The notes below the pieces were generated by a model. It ran no database searches, was not told the DNA's origin, and saw nothing but the letters and a program-made list of their open reading frames with translations. Positions 25,019-33,616 of a DNA stretch of 64,000 nt are shown here, piece after piece. Position numbers and translations under genes: made by a program. Source of the stretch: Arthrobacter citreus. GTDB lineage: Bacteria > Bacillota > Bacilli > Bacillales > Bacillaceae_G. The stretch spans positions 4,278,001 through 4,342,000 of the forward strand of contig CP053688.1 in assembly GCA_013200995.1 (NCBI GenBank), in the 5' to 3' direction. Within the stretch, counting starts at the first letter, position 1; each line of letters begins with the position of its first letter.

Positions 25019-25046
25019 GGGTGGAAGCTATCAATATATTCCACCC
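25019..25046 (+). promoter_or_regulatory. Intercistronic inverted repeat between permease 2 and the binding-protein gene
   Basis: GGGTGGAA (25019-25026) and TTCCACCC (25039-25046) pair perfectly over a 12-base loop. No U-run follows, so it is more likely an mRNA-stabilising or processing hairpin than a full terminator. Its 3' half belongs to the 16-base repeat also found at 23163. Confidence 0.55.
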
Positions 25047-25140
25047 ATCATGTCAATATAGGCTATCCTTAGTTAAGAATTTTTAAATGTATAATGAAAG
25101 CGTATTCAAAATAAAGAATATTGAGACGGGGGTTTTTAGG

Positions 25141-26412
25141 ATGAAAAAGATGCTAAAGGTTGCAGCAGCATTAACAACTTCAGTGATGTTATTCTCTGCA
25201 TGTTCTGGAGGATCTTCAGACAAAGGTTCAAATGATTCAAAGGATAAAAAAGTAACATTAAACGTATTCCAGTTTAAGGCTGAGATTGCAAAAGATTTAG
25301 AACAAATGGCGAAGGATTACCATAAAGAAAATCCAAACGTAACAGTTAAAATTCAAACTGTTGGTGGCGGTGCTGACTACGGTGCTGCATTAAAAGCACA
25401 ATTTGCTTCAGGTAACGAGCCTGATATCTTCAACAACGGTGGATTCCAAGAAGCAGTTACATGGAAAGATAAATTAGAAGATCTTTCTGACCAATCATGG
25501 GTAAAAGATTTATATCCAGGTACTGAAAAACCAATGACAATCGATGGCAAACTATACGGTATGCCTATGAATACTGAAGGTTATGGCTTTATTTACAATA
25601 AAGACTTATTCGCAAAAGCTGGCATTACTGAGCCACCAAAAACTTTAAGCGAATTAACTGCAGCAGCTGAAAAGCTTAAAAAAGCAGGCATCACTCCTTT
25701 CTCAATCGGTTACGGTGAGTGGTGGATCCTAGGAATTCACTTATTAAATATTCCTTTTGCTCAACAACAAGATCCAGATAAATTCATGGCTGATGTGAAT
25801 TCAGGTAAAGTAAAAATTCAAGACAACGAAAAATTCAAAGAGTTTATGAAACTATTTGATCTAACAGTTAAATACGGTAACAAAAATCCTTTAACAACTG
25901 ATTACAACACTCAAGTTACAAACTTTGCTCAAGGTAAAGCTGCTATGATCCAACAAGGTAACTGGATCCAAGGTATGCTTGATGGAATTACTCCGAACAT
26001 GAACTTAGGCGTATTACCAATTCCAATCAACGATGACAAAGAAGCAATGGACAAATTACCAATGGGTGTACCAAATAATTGGGTAGTTAACAAAAACTCT
26101 AAAAACAAAGAAGCAGCTAAAAAATTCCTAGAATGGATGGTTACTTCTGACACTGGTAAAAAATACATTGTTGAGAAATTCAAATTCATCCCAGCTTTAA
26201 AAACAATTCAAGGTAAAAACTTAGGACCTATCGCTGACGATCTATTAAAATACTCAAACGAAGGCAAAACATTATCTTGGAACTGGTTCAAATATCCAGA
26301 CGGAGCTACTAACGAGTTTGGTGCAGCAATGCAAGCTTACGTTGGAAAACAAAAATCTTCTCAAGAAATGTTAAAATCTCTTGAAGATTCTTGGATGAAA
26401 TTAAAAAAATAA
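25141..26412 (+). CDS. Sugar-binding lipoprotein (SBP family 1), operon 2 (paralogue)
   Basis: Receptor lipoprotein of 423 residues, equal in length to its paralogue at 16634. It starts at ATG 25141; the upstream 18 codons lack a ribosome site and precede the basic start MKKMLKVAAALTTS. The lipobox is FSAC with C21. The conserved core includes NEPDIFNNGGFQEAV and DTGKKYIVEKFKFIP. Codon choice in this gene is more regular (many GGT, GCT, AAA, TTC) than in its paralogue, which suggests higher expression. Confidence 0.9.
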   Translation: MKKMLKVAAALTTSVMLFSACSGGSSDKGSNDSKDKKVTLNVFQFKAEIAKDLEQMAKDYHKENPNVTVKIQTVGGGADYGAALKAQFASGNEPDIFNNGGFQEAVTWKDKLEDLSDQSWVKDLYPGTEKPMTIDGKLYGMPMNTEGYGFIYNKDLFAKAGITEPPKTLSELTAAAEKLKKAGITPFSIGYGEWWILGIHLLNIPFAQQQDPDKFMADVNSGKVKIQDNEKFKEFMKLFDLTVKYGNKNPLTTDYNTQVTNFAQGKAAMIQQGNWIQGMLDGITPNMNLGVLPIPINDDKEAMDKLPMGVPNNWVVNKNSKNKEAAKKFLEWMVTSDTGKKYIVEKFKFIPALKTIQGKNLGPIADDLLKYSNEGKTLSWNWFKYPDGATNEFGAAMQAYVGKQKSSQEMLKSLEDSWMKLKK

Positions 26413-26444
26413 TAAATTGAGGCTTCCCTAAAATACCTCGATAG

Positions 26445-26472
26445 CCCACAAGGAATTTCCTTGTGGGTTTTT
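26445..26472 (+). terminator. Terminator of sugar ABC operon 2
   Basis: CCCACAAGGAA pairs perfectly with TTCCTTGTGGG and is followed by TTTTTTATATTTTT. Confidence 0.9.
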
Positions 26473-26582
26473 TATATTTTTGGGGGATGAACGGGTGGGG
26501 AGAGCCAGCTTTGCAATGATTGAGTCGTGATTTTGGCGATCATTAAGCAAAAATGGTGTATGAAAAGTGGAGCGTAGCGATA

Positions 26583-26693
26583 TATCAATAAAAATAGGGC
26601 ATTTATCAACAAAAATGAGCAATATATCAACAAAAACGAGCAATATATCAACAAAAATAGGCATTATATCAACGAAGTTCACAACTTTATCAA
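26583..26693 (-). repeat. Array E1: TTGATATA/TTGATAAA repeats, inverted orientation
   Basis: The reverse-strand cores TATCAA end at 26588, 26609, 26630, 26651, 26672 and 26693, all exactly 21 bp apart. Reading on the minus strand, the array follows the leader TACGAACACA (26704-26713), just as array A1 does on the plus strand. It occupies the convergent space between the sugar-binding and reductase genes. No protein gene is supported there. Confidence 0.8.
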
Positions 26694-26779
26694 CAAAGTA
26701 CATATTGTGTTCGTATTTTTTGGCTCAAACGGGGTATTATTCCAACGCGTAATGGCCTCTCAATGTAGGAGCATACAGC

Positions 26780-26872
26780 TTATGCACAAAACTCAACGCT
26801 TTATGAACAAATCTCCGCACTTATGCACAGAACTCCCAACAATATGAACGAAAACTACCAACTTTATGCACA
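26780..26872 (-). repeat. Array E2: DnaA-box-like 9-mers, inverted orientation
   Basis: TTATGCACA occurs at 26780-26788, 26821-26829 and 26864-26872, all perfect matches to TTATNCACA. Between them lie TTATGAACA (26801) and ATATGAACG (26842). Spacings are 21, 20, 21 and 22 bp. It is the counterpart of array A2 in opposite orientation. The remaining bases up to 26953 are A/C-rich and hold nothing recognisable. Confidence 0.8.
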
Positions 26873-26953
26873 AATCACCCGAACCCTTCTCTCACTCCAC
26901 AAACACAAATAAACAGACATGCACCAACTCACATGCCTGCTCCAACCACAAAA

Positions 26954-27973
26954 TCACAATACCCTAAACTCCATCAACTTCCGAGCACTATCCAAAACAG
27001 TCACCTCAACCGGCAGCGGCTTCCACCCAAGTTGAACACGAGCTTTCTCTGAAGTATAGCGAAACTTCCTGCCCAGCATAGGAACCAATGCACGAAAAGC
27101 AGGATTTACCTTCGCAGCACTTTTTAACACGAAATCTGGAATACTTCTAGTCGAGATGTTTTTTCCAACCTCACCTAATTCATGCTTCAATAACTTAGCA
27201 ATATTGTTCATCAACAAATAGCCACTACTAGCAATATATCTTTCCCCAGCAGCACTAGGCTCGGTCATCGCTAGGATATGCAGGTCAACTAAATCACGTA
27301 CATCGACAATCTCAAATCCAATTTTCGGGTTACCAGGTCCATTTCCTTTGATTATTCTTTGAATCACTTCAATTGAACTTGGCACATTAGCTGAAAGAAT
27401 TGGACCAAATATTGCCCCAGGAAGAATAGTTGTTAATTCGGTTGCACTGTTTTGTTCACGCATGAAATCCCAAGCGGCTTTTTCAGCGATTACTTTTGAG
27501 ACGCGATATGCATTTATATTTTTATCGTTTGGATCTGTCCAAAGTGTTTCATTAACTTGTTGATCTTGGTTAGATATATCTGGTGTAGCTGCAGCTAGTG
27601 AAGAGGTCATGATGACTCGTTTAACGCCAGATTTTACAGATGCACGAAGGACACGGAGCGTTCCATCTCTGGCTGGAACTACATAGGAATCCAAGTCGTC
27701 AGTATTGCCAATGCTTAATGGAGATGCGATATGGAATACATAATCGACGCCTTCAACAGCTTCATTCCAGCCTTCGTCATTTGTCAAATCTGCTATGCAA
27801 AAGGATAATTGGTCAGTATCCTTGATATAGTTTGAAATTGTATTTATAACGACTTGTTCTTTGTCTTTGCTTCTTATTGTTGTTCTTACTTTATATCCTT
27901 GTTTTAAAAGTTTAAGAATAGCCCATCCACCTACAAAACCTGTACCGCCTGTTACTAAAACAGTTTTCGTCAT
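26954..27973 (-). CDS. NAD(P)-dependent epimerase/dehydratase, aldehyde (dihydroflavonol-type) reductase
   Basis: Extended short-chain dehydrogenase of 339 residues. The Rossmann motif is VTGGTGFVGGWAILKLL at residues 6-22. An atypical-SDR catalytic triad is visible as S in MTSSLAA and YxxxK in YRVSKVIAEK. The ATG at 27971-27973 follows GGAGGTATC. It is divergent from a TetR regulator gene with shared operator-like repeats, so it is probably that regulator's target. Likely substrates are aldehydes or ketones; none can be named. Confidence 0.82.
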   Translation of the reverse strand: MTKTVLVTGGTGFVGGWAILKLLKQGYKVRTTIRSKDKEQVVINTISNYIKDTDQLSFCIADLTNDEGWNEAVEGVDYVFHIASPLSIGNTDDLDSYVVPARDGTLRVLRASVKSGVKRVIMTSSLAAATPDISNQDQQVNETLWTDPNDKNINAYRVSKVIAEKAAWDFMREQNSATELTTILPGAIFGPILSANVPSSIEVIQRIIKGNGPGNPKIGFEIVDVRDLVDLHILAMTEPSAAGERYIASSGYLLMNNIAKLLKHELGEVGKNISTRSIPDFVLKSAAKVNPAFRALVPMLGRKFRYTSEKARVQLGWKPLPVEVTVLDSARKLMEFRVL

Positions 27974-28020
27974 AAAAGATACCTCCAATAATGTTACTAT
28001 TCAAATGTATTGTATTATAC

Positions 28021-28070
28021 AAAATGAACAAAATCAATTAAAAGTGTTCATTTTGCTCTGTATGTTCATT
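28021..28070. promoter_or_regulatory. Operator-like repeats between the reductase and TetR genes
   Basis: AAAATGAACA (28021-28030) and TGTTCATTTT (28045-28054) form a perfect 10-base inverted repeat with a 14-base spacer. A further TATGTTCATT is at 28061-28070. TetR proteins bind such inverted repeats, and the position between divergent genes fits. Confidence 0.6.
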
Positions 28071-28109
28071 ATGATATACTTAACCTATCGTTAAACGAGG
28101 TGAAAATGA

Positions 28110-28781
28110 ATGTTATCAGAGAATGAACGCCGAGCACAGATGGTTAGTAAAATTAATGATGAAGTTGTAAAAAATGGCTTTAAATCACTTACAATGGACG
28201 GAATTGCTAAGGTGATGGGCATTAGCCGAGGGAAATTATATCAGTACTTTTCAAACAAAGATGAAGTGATTGAGGCAGTAGTTTCTCGTTACATCACTTA
28301 CATAGAGAACGTAACGGATATTGGAAATCCAGTTGAAAATGCAGAATTCGTAGATGAGTTTGTATCGATTTTCTTTCAAAACATCATCTTAGCTGGATCT
28401 GCTTCTGAAGTATTTTTAAATGATTTAAGAGCAAGCTATCCTGATCTTTACCAAAACTTTTCTAATTTGATGAATGAAAGAGATGCAGTCATACGGAATT
28501 TTTATCATTCGGGAATGAAAATAGGCGTGTTTCATAAAGGAATGAATGCACAATTGCTGACGATTCAAGATCAAACGATGTTATCTGTTTTAGTAATTCC
28601 GAAATTTCTATATATAAATGGGTTAAATCCTGGTACTGCAATAAGAGATTATTTAAAATTACGCATAGTAGCAGTTATTGATCCGGCGTATCACAACTTA
28701 GTAAATCAGCAAAAAGTGGAAGAACAGATTAAACATATAGATGAAAAGTTTAGAAGAGTTTTGTGGAATGACTCTATTTAA
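28110..28781 (+). CDS. TetR/AcrR-family transcriptional regulator
   Basis: Encodes 223 residues. The N-terminal helix-turn-helix lies at about residues 22-52: GFKSLTMDGIAKVMGISRGK and LYQYFSNKDEVIEAVV. The remaining 165 residues form the ligand-binding part, with no recognisable ligand signature. The ATG follows ACGAGGTG. It is divergent from the reductase gene, which it probably represses together with itself. A terminator follows. Confidence 0.88.
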   Translation: MLSENERRAQMVSKINDEVVKNGFKSLTMDGIAKVMGISRGKLYQYFSNKDEVIEAVVSRYITYIENVTDIGNPVENAEFVDEFVSIFFQNIILAGSASEVFLNDLRASYPDLYQNFSNLMNERDAVIRNFYHSGMKIGVFHKGMNAQLLTIQDQTMLSVLVIPKFLYINGLNPGTAIRDYLKLRIVAVIDPAYHNLVNQQKVEEQIKHIDEKFRRVLWNDSI

Positions 28782-28785
28782 CAAA

Positions 28786-28822
28786 AAACAGCGGTGGTCG
28801 TCTGACTATCGCTGTTTTTATT
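28786..28822 (+). terminator. Terminator after the TetR gene
   Basis: AAACAGCG (28786-28793) pairs with CGCTGTTT (28810-28817) and is followed by TTATTCCTGTTTTT. Confidence 0.7.
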
Positions 28823-28873
28823 CCTGTTTTTATATTTAATTTTTTAACTTTCTGATAAACTAAATAGTAAAGA

Positions 28874-28888
28874 GTGCAAACGTTTCCG
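28874..28888. promoter_or_regulatory. cre-type box directly before the sensor kinase gene
   Basis: GTGCAAACGTTTCCG has the full cre core TGNAANCGNWNNC; only the two outer W positions differ. It lies 15-29 bases before the start codon, a roadblock position for CcpA. Confidence 0.6.
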
Positions 28889-28902
28889 CAAAGGATGTTA
28901 TC

Positions 28903-30732
28903 ATGAAAAATAGTATTAGAAGTAAGCTTATTATATTATTATTAATCGCTACGATCATTCCGTTTGGATTATCGATTATAGCGAATTATTTTTATACGAA
29001 AAACACGGTTACGAAGGAATTTGTAGATACAAATCATGATTTGCTGAAGCGTAGTGGGAATGATTTATTGAATTATTTCAATGAGATTTACGGTATTCCA
29101 TTGTCGATTTACAGTAACAGACCTTTTTTGTCTGTTTTAGAAAACGGGGCTACTACTTATATTGAACAAAATTCAACTGAAATTCAACGTAGTTTATTAG
29201 GTCTATATTTTTCGAGAAGAGAAATCGTGCAACTGAATTTGTATTTTACAAAGGGTAAGGATGATTACACTGTATACAATGCAAAAGTGAGTAGTCGGGG
29301 GAAAATGAATAATTTCAATCAAATGCCCGCGTATCGAAATTTAAGTTTTACGAGAGGTTCATACTATATTCAACCTACTCATCCGACACAAAACTATAAT
29401 AATTTATCTGATTTTCGAATCGCGCCACCTAAGCAAGTTGTTTCACTTCATTATTTTTTAAACAATGTTACTTCTGACCAATGGTTAGGTTTTCTTTCAA
29501 TTGATATTGAGCTAAGTAGAATTAAAGAAATTTTTGATCGTATTTATAAAAAGGGAGAGGAACATCTTTACGTTGTAGGTGATGGGAATGTTGTTCTTTA
29601 CTCATCTGAGAAGAAGTTAATTGGGAAAAAGCTAGACACGAAATGGTATAAGAAAATTAGCTCAGAAAAATCAGATGAAACTAGTTTTGAATGGAGGGAT
29701 AAAGATTTTAGTGGGGTATATGTGTATGACAAAATGATGAGCAATCATCAACGATGGACAGTCATTAAAAGCATTCCTTATAAAAATCTTTATTATAATT
29801 CAACTCAATTGCTGAAAATTACAGTTACTTTAGGGGCCATTTCCGTGTTATTAGTCATCATTTTAACAATCATCGTTTCCTTCAGATTTACAAGACCAAT
29901 CCGCATCTTAATTCGAGATATGCAGCGAATTGAGAAAGGTGAACTAGCTGTTTCATTCGATAGTTTAGGGAATGATGAGTTCGGTCAACTAGGGAAGCAT
30001 TTTACTTCAATGGTCGATACGTTAAACGATCTGTATATAAAAGAGTATAAGCTTCAAATCGAGAACAAAACGAATCAATTAAAAGTACTTCAGTCGCAAG
30101 TGAATCCGCACTTTTTATACAATGCCCTGCAATCAATCGGAACACTATCATTAAAAAATGACGGGATTAAAGTGTATCGATTAATTATGTCACTTTCAAA
30201 AATCATGAGATATAGCATGAAGAATAATGAAGATTTTGTAACGCTTAAAGATGAATTAAATCATATAAAAGATTATTTATCGCTGCAAAATGAGCGCTAT
30301 GACGGCAAGTTTGTCTATAACCTGGAAGTGGACGAAGGGTTAAACAAAGTAAAAATGCCAAAAATGATTTTACAGCCGATTGTGGAAAATTTCTTTAAAC
30401 ATGGCTTTGAAAAAAAGCAAATACTTGGTGTATTAAATATTTCAGTTCATAAACAACCAGATTTTAGCTTGAAAATTGTAATAGCTGATAATGGTGAAGG
30501 AGCAACAAAAGAGGAAGTAGAAAAAATCACTGCGTCGCTATCAGACGATGGCTTACACACTACTGAAAGTATCGGTTTAAAAAATATTTCTGATCGTATT
30601 CAATTTTATTACGGTAAAAAGGCACAATTGAAAATAGAAAGTGTGAAGTATGAAAACTTTGTTGTAACAATCATCATACCGATTGAAATGGCTAAAGGGG
30701 AAATTAATCATGAAGGTTCTACTAATAGATGA
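28903..30732 (+). CDS. YesM-family sensor histidine kinase
   Basis: Membrane sensor of 609 residues. Membrane segments at about residues 9-29 and 303-325 enclose a roughly 270-residue extracellular sensory domain. Then come HAMP (RFTRPIRILIRDMQRIEKGE), the His_kinase block LQSQVNPHFLYNALQSIGTL with the phosphorylated histidine, and an HATPase domain with VENFFKHG and ADNGEG. This family usually senses sugars or their transport complexes and drives carbohydrate-uptake genes. It overlaps the regulator gene by 23 bases. There is a cre box in its leader. Confidence 0.92.
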   Translation: MKNSIRSKLIILLLIATIIPFGLSIIANYFYTKNTVTKEFVDTNHDLLKRSGNDLLNYFNEIYGIPLSIYSNRPFLSVLENGATTYIEQNSTEIQRSLLGLYFSRREIVQLNLYFTKGKDDYTVYNAKVSSRGKMNNFNQMPAYRNLSFTRGSYYIQPTHPTQNYNNLSDFRIAPPKQVVSLHYFLNNVTSDQWLGFLSIDIELSRIKEIFDRIYKKGEEHLYVVGDGNVVLYSSEKKLIGKKLDTKWYKKISSEKSDETSFEWRDKDFSGVYVYDKMMSNHQRWTVIKSIPYKNLYYNSTQLLKITVTLGAISVLLVIILTIIVSFRFTRPIRILIRDMQRIEKGELAVSFDSLGNDEFGQLGKHFTSMVDTLNDLYIKEYKLQIENKTNQLKVLQSQVNPHFLYNALQSIGTLSLKNDGIKVYRLIMSLSKIMRYSMKNNEDFVTLKDELNHIKDYLSLQNERYDGKFVYNLEVDEGLNKVKMPKMILQPIVENFFKHGFEKKQILGVLNISVHKQPDFSLKIVIADNGEGATKEEVEKITASLSDDGLHTTESIGLKNISDRIQFYYGKKAQLKIESVKYENFVVTIIIPIEMAKGEINHEGSTNR

Positions 30733-32263
30733 TGAAAAGCACGTAAGAGAAGGAGTAAAACTTCTTGCAAATTGGGATGTAATTGGCGTTACAGAAATAT
30801 TAGAAGCAGAAAACGGAGCAATCGCTCAAGAAATAATTAAAAAAGAGCAACCTACCATTATTTTTACCGACTTAATGATGCCAGAGTTAGACGGTCGAGG
30901 TTTACTAAAATGGCTTCACACAGAAAATATTAAAAGCAAAGTAATCGTAGTAACAGGATATGATGACTATCATTATATGAGAGAAGCGATCCAGTTTGGT
31001 GCGTCGGATTATTTACTAAAACCAATCGATCCAGATATCTTAAATGAAACATTATTAAAAGTAGTATCAGATTGGAATGAACAAGAAAAGGAAAGAATTG
31101 AAGCATTAAATGATTTTCGTATGCTTCAGGAAGTCTTACCTGTGTACAGAGATAAGGAATTGACGAATGCAATTTTAGGGAAAGAATTTAATCGGAATTT
31201 CTTAATACAACTAGGATATGAAGAAGGTAAAACTTTGCATGTTTCTTTACTAAAACTACGAAATTTAGAAACTTTCCGGGATATTTGGCCTGAAGATTTA
31301 TGTTACTTTGCCCTTTTAAATATTGTGAATGAAGTACTTCAAAAACATAATGAAGGAATTGCATTTCAAAACTTACAAGGATCAAAGGAAATCTGCCTAA
31401 TTTATTGGGGAGATGAAGTAATTGACAATATTCAGCATATCGCTAAAATTTTATCAACAGTAGTGCCGTTCCCGTTTCACTTTGCAATTAGTAGAAAGCT
31501 CCAAGTTGAATCAATTCCATTTGGATACGAAGAGGTAGTGAATGTTCTACAGCATATGAATATTTTAGAAAAGAGAGATTTACCGGTTTATTCTTATACA
31601 GATGTAAAAGAATATAATCCGATTAATCTAGTTGAAATCGTTAACTTATTTGAACAGATGGTAGAGAAGCAGGATATTTATATTTACGACGAAGTCATTC
31701 AACTTTTTAGTAAACGAATTACCCAGCAAAAGTATCTTCCGTTTGCTCAATTACTTTCATTGCATCAAGAGTTTTTAATATTCTTTAACCACTGGATTAA
31801 TAAGCTTTCACTTCAAACGATCGAGGGAGTGAATATCGAATTATTTTGGAATGCGAAAGGACATTTTGAAGTAGGTGAATATGTAGCTACACAAAGGGAA
31901 AGAGTACAATCAATTATTCAAGAGAAAAACCAGACTAATCAAGAGCTTAATAGCATAGAAGCAATCGCAAATTATATCCAACAAAACTATGCTGAGGAGA
32001 TTTCACTTCAAGAGTTTTCAGAGAAATTTTACTTAAGCCGTGAATATATATCTCGTAAATTTAAACAAATATATGGTGTAAACATCTCGGATTATATTGT
32101 TTCAATCCGAATCGAAAAAGCGAAAGAATTACTAAAATTTCCGAATTTAAAAATCTATGAAATAGCGGGCAAAATCGGTTATCAAGACGATAAATACTTT
32201 CGAAAAGTGTTTAAAAAAATCGTCGGCATGACTCCAAATGAATTCCGAAACTTGAATGAATAA
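30710..32263 (+). CDS. YesN-family response regulator with AraC-type DNA-binding domain
   Basis: Encodes 517 residues. The receiver covers about residues 1-120 with D7/D8 in LIDDE, phosphorylated D54 in IFTDLMMPELDG and K103-type LLKPID. A long central region follows, then an AraC HTH pair over the last 100 residues: EISLQEFSEKFYLSREYISR and KIYEIAGKIGYQDDKYFRKV. The ATG at 30710 has AAAGGGGAAA upstream, and the longer frame is not needed. It is the cognate partner of the kinase and probably activates one or both sugar ABC operons. Confidence 0.92.
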   Translation: MKVLLIDDEKHVREGVKLLANWDVIGVTEILEAENGAIAQEIIKKEQPTIIFTDLMMPELDGRGLLKWLHTENIKSKVIVVTGYDDYHYMREAIQFGASDYLLKPIDPDILNETLLKVVSDWNEQEKERIEALNDFRMLQEVLPVYRDKELTNAILGKEFNRNFLIQLGYEEGKTLHVSLLKLRNLETFRDIWPEDLCYFALLNIVNEVLQKHNEGIAFQNLQGSKEICLIYWGDEVIDNIQHIAKILSTVVPFPFHFAISRKLQVESIPFGYEEVVNVLQHMNILEKRDLPVYSYTDVKEYNPINLVEIVNLFEQMVEKQDIYIYDEVIQLFSKRITQQKYLPFAQLLSLHQEFLIFFNHWINKLSLQTIEGVNIELFWNAKGHFEVGEYVATQRERVQSIIQEKNQTNQELNSIEAIANYIQQNYAEEISLQEFSEKFYLSREYISRKFKQIYGVNISDYIVSIRIEKAKELLKFPNLKIYEIAGKIGYQDDKYFRKVFKKIVGMTPNEFRNLNE

Positions 32264-32352
32264 AAATATTTAGTAAAATAGTTGCAGGAAATTTCTGGAT
32301 GAATGAGAAATAAGTAATTAGTTATTCATTTTATGTTTCGGGGGATTAAAAG

Positions 32353-33315
32353 ATGGAACAAGCTGTTGAAAGAGTTTTTACGAAAGAAATTTTAAAAAAT
32401 GCCGCGTCACAATTTGGCATAACAGTAGAAGAAAAACCAGTTGGTGAATTCGAGAATTATCTATTTAAAGGGAAGTTAGCAGATGGTACGGATCGCATAT
32501 TACGATTAACGCATTCATCTCATCGCTCAAAAGAAGAAATAGAAGCAGAGCTGAAATTTTTAAAATATGCTAGAGAAAACGGAGCAAATGCAGCAGGTTC
32601 TTTAACTTCACTAAACGGTAATCTGGTAGAAGTTCAAAATGCAAGCGATGGCACAAGCTTCTTCGCTTCAATGTTTGAGTGGGCAGACGGTCAATTAGTT
32701 GATCGAACAAACCCAGCTGTATGGAATGACGATCTAATGTATACATGGGGTAAAACAATCGGCAAGCTACACGCGTTAACAGTTGATTACCCTGTCACTA
32801 ATCGAGAGCATTGGGATGAAGAAGCTTATTTAAATGAAATGGTAGCAGACGAAGAGCTTGGCGTATATACGAAAGAACTAATCGAAGAAATTCAAAGCTA
32901 TGAAAGAAAAAAAGATTCATACGGGTTAATCCATAGTGATCTGCATCTTCATAATTTCTTCGTAAATGATAAAGGCGAAATAACAGCCTTTGATTTCGAT
33001 GACCTACAATATAATTACTTTATTTCAGATATCACAATCGTTCTGTACTATACTGCTTGGGGTAGCAAAGCATCATTCGAAGAAAAATCTAATTTCGCAA
33101 AAAGGCAGTTAGAGATTTTTAGAAAAGGGTATGAAACAGAATATGTTTTAGATGAAGTATGGTATAGCCGTATTCCTTCTTTCTTAAAATGTCGTGATAT
33201 TACGCTGTATCATGTATTGAATATGAAGTATGATGAGAAAACTCCGAGAGTTATTGAGCTTTGTGAAGAGTTGAAGGATCGGATTGTTAATAGGAAGACG
33301 ATAGTTGAGATTTAA
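32353..33315 (+). CDS. Aminoglycoside-phosphotransferase (APH) family small-molecule kinase
   Basis: Encodes 320 residues of the protein-kinase-like APH fold. The catalytic loop is LIHSDLHLHNFF, with aspartate near residue 200, followed by the metal-binding FDFDDLQ. The N-terminal lobe carries ILRLTHSSHRSKEEIEAELKFL. Members phosphorylate antibiotics, choline, homoserine or sugars; the metabolic role is undetermined. It follows the two-component system by 90 bases with a GGGG ribosome site and has its own terminator. Confidence 0.82.
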   Translation: MEQAVERVFTKEILKNAASQFGITVEEKPVGEFENYLFKGKLADGTDRILRLTHSSHRSKEEIEAELKFLKYARENGANAAGSLTSLNGNLVEVQNASDGTSFFASMFEWADGQLVDRTNPAVWNDDLMYTWGKTIGKLHALTVDYPVTNREHWDEEAYLNEMVADEELGVYTKELIEEIQSYERKKDSYGLIHSDLHLHNFFVNDKGEITAFDFDDLQYNYFISDITIVLYYTAWGSKASFEEKSNFAKRQLEIFRKGYETEYVLDEVWYSRIPSFLKCRDITLYHVLNMKYDEKTPRVIELCEELKDRIVNRKTIVEI

Positions 33316-33616
33316 TTAAAAGAAGCTACGATTCAAATATGAATTGTAGCTTCTTTTTTATATAAATTTGGGGGAGAAACGATTGTAGATGTGCTTAAAT
33401 CAGTATGATTTACAACTGAAATAGTTGCTAAAGTTCTCAGTTGAATTTGAGGTTTTTGACTAGTTTCTTCTATTATATGTATTACAATATCCCACAAAGA
33501 TTAACCTGCTTTTAACCCCACGTAAAGAATTTGTAAAGGTATAGTGAAAGTCCCCCTTTTTTGTTAATAACCTATTAAAATGACCGTATACACAGTAAAA
33601 ATGGGAGAGATATGCG
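33316..33616. other. Intergenic space with terminator, otherwise empty
   Basis: It holds a strong terminator at 33321-33354 (AGAAGCTAC / GTAGCTTCT with T-run) and, near its end, the GGGAGAG ribosome site of the next gene. A weak promoter-like pair TTAATA - 17 bases - TATACA lies close to 33570-33598. Nothing else was recognised. Confidence 0.6.
33321..33358 (+). terminator. Terminator after the APH-like gene
   Basis: AGAAGCTAC (33321-33329) pairs with GTAGCTTCT (33346-33354), then TTTTTAT. Confidence 0.85.

Noticed and set aside
26428..26703. 91-codon minus-strand frame with FVDI repeats
   Set aside because: It reads through array E1 and a terminator, so it is not a gene.
6403..26872. CRISPR arrays
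   Set aside because: Units are 20-21 bp in total with about ten conserved bases. There are no 30-40-bp unique spacers and no cas genes.
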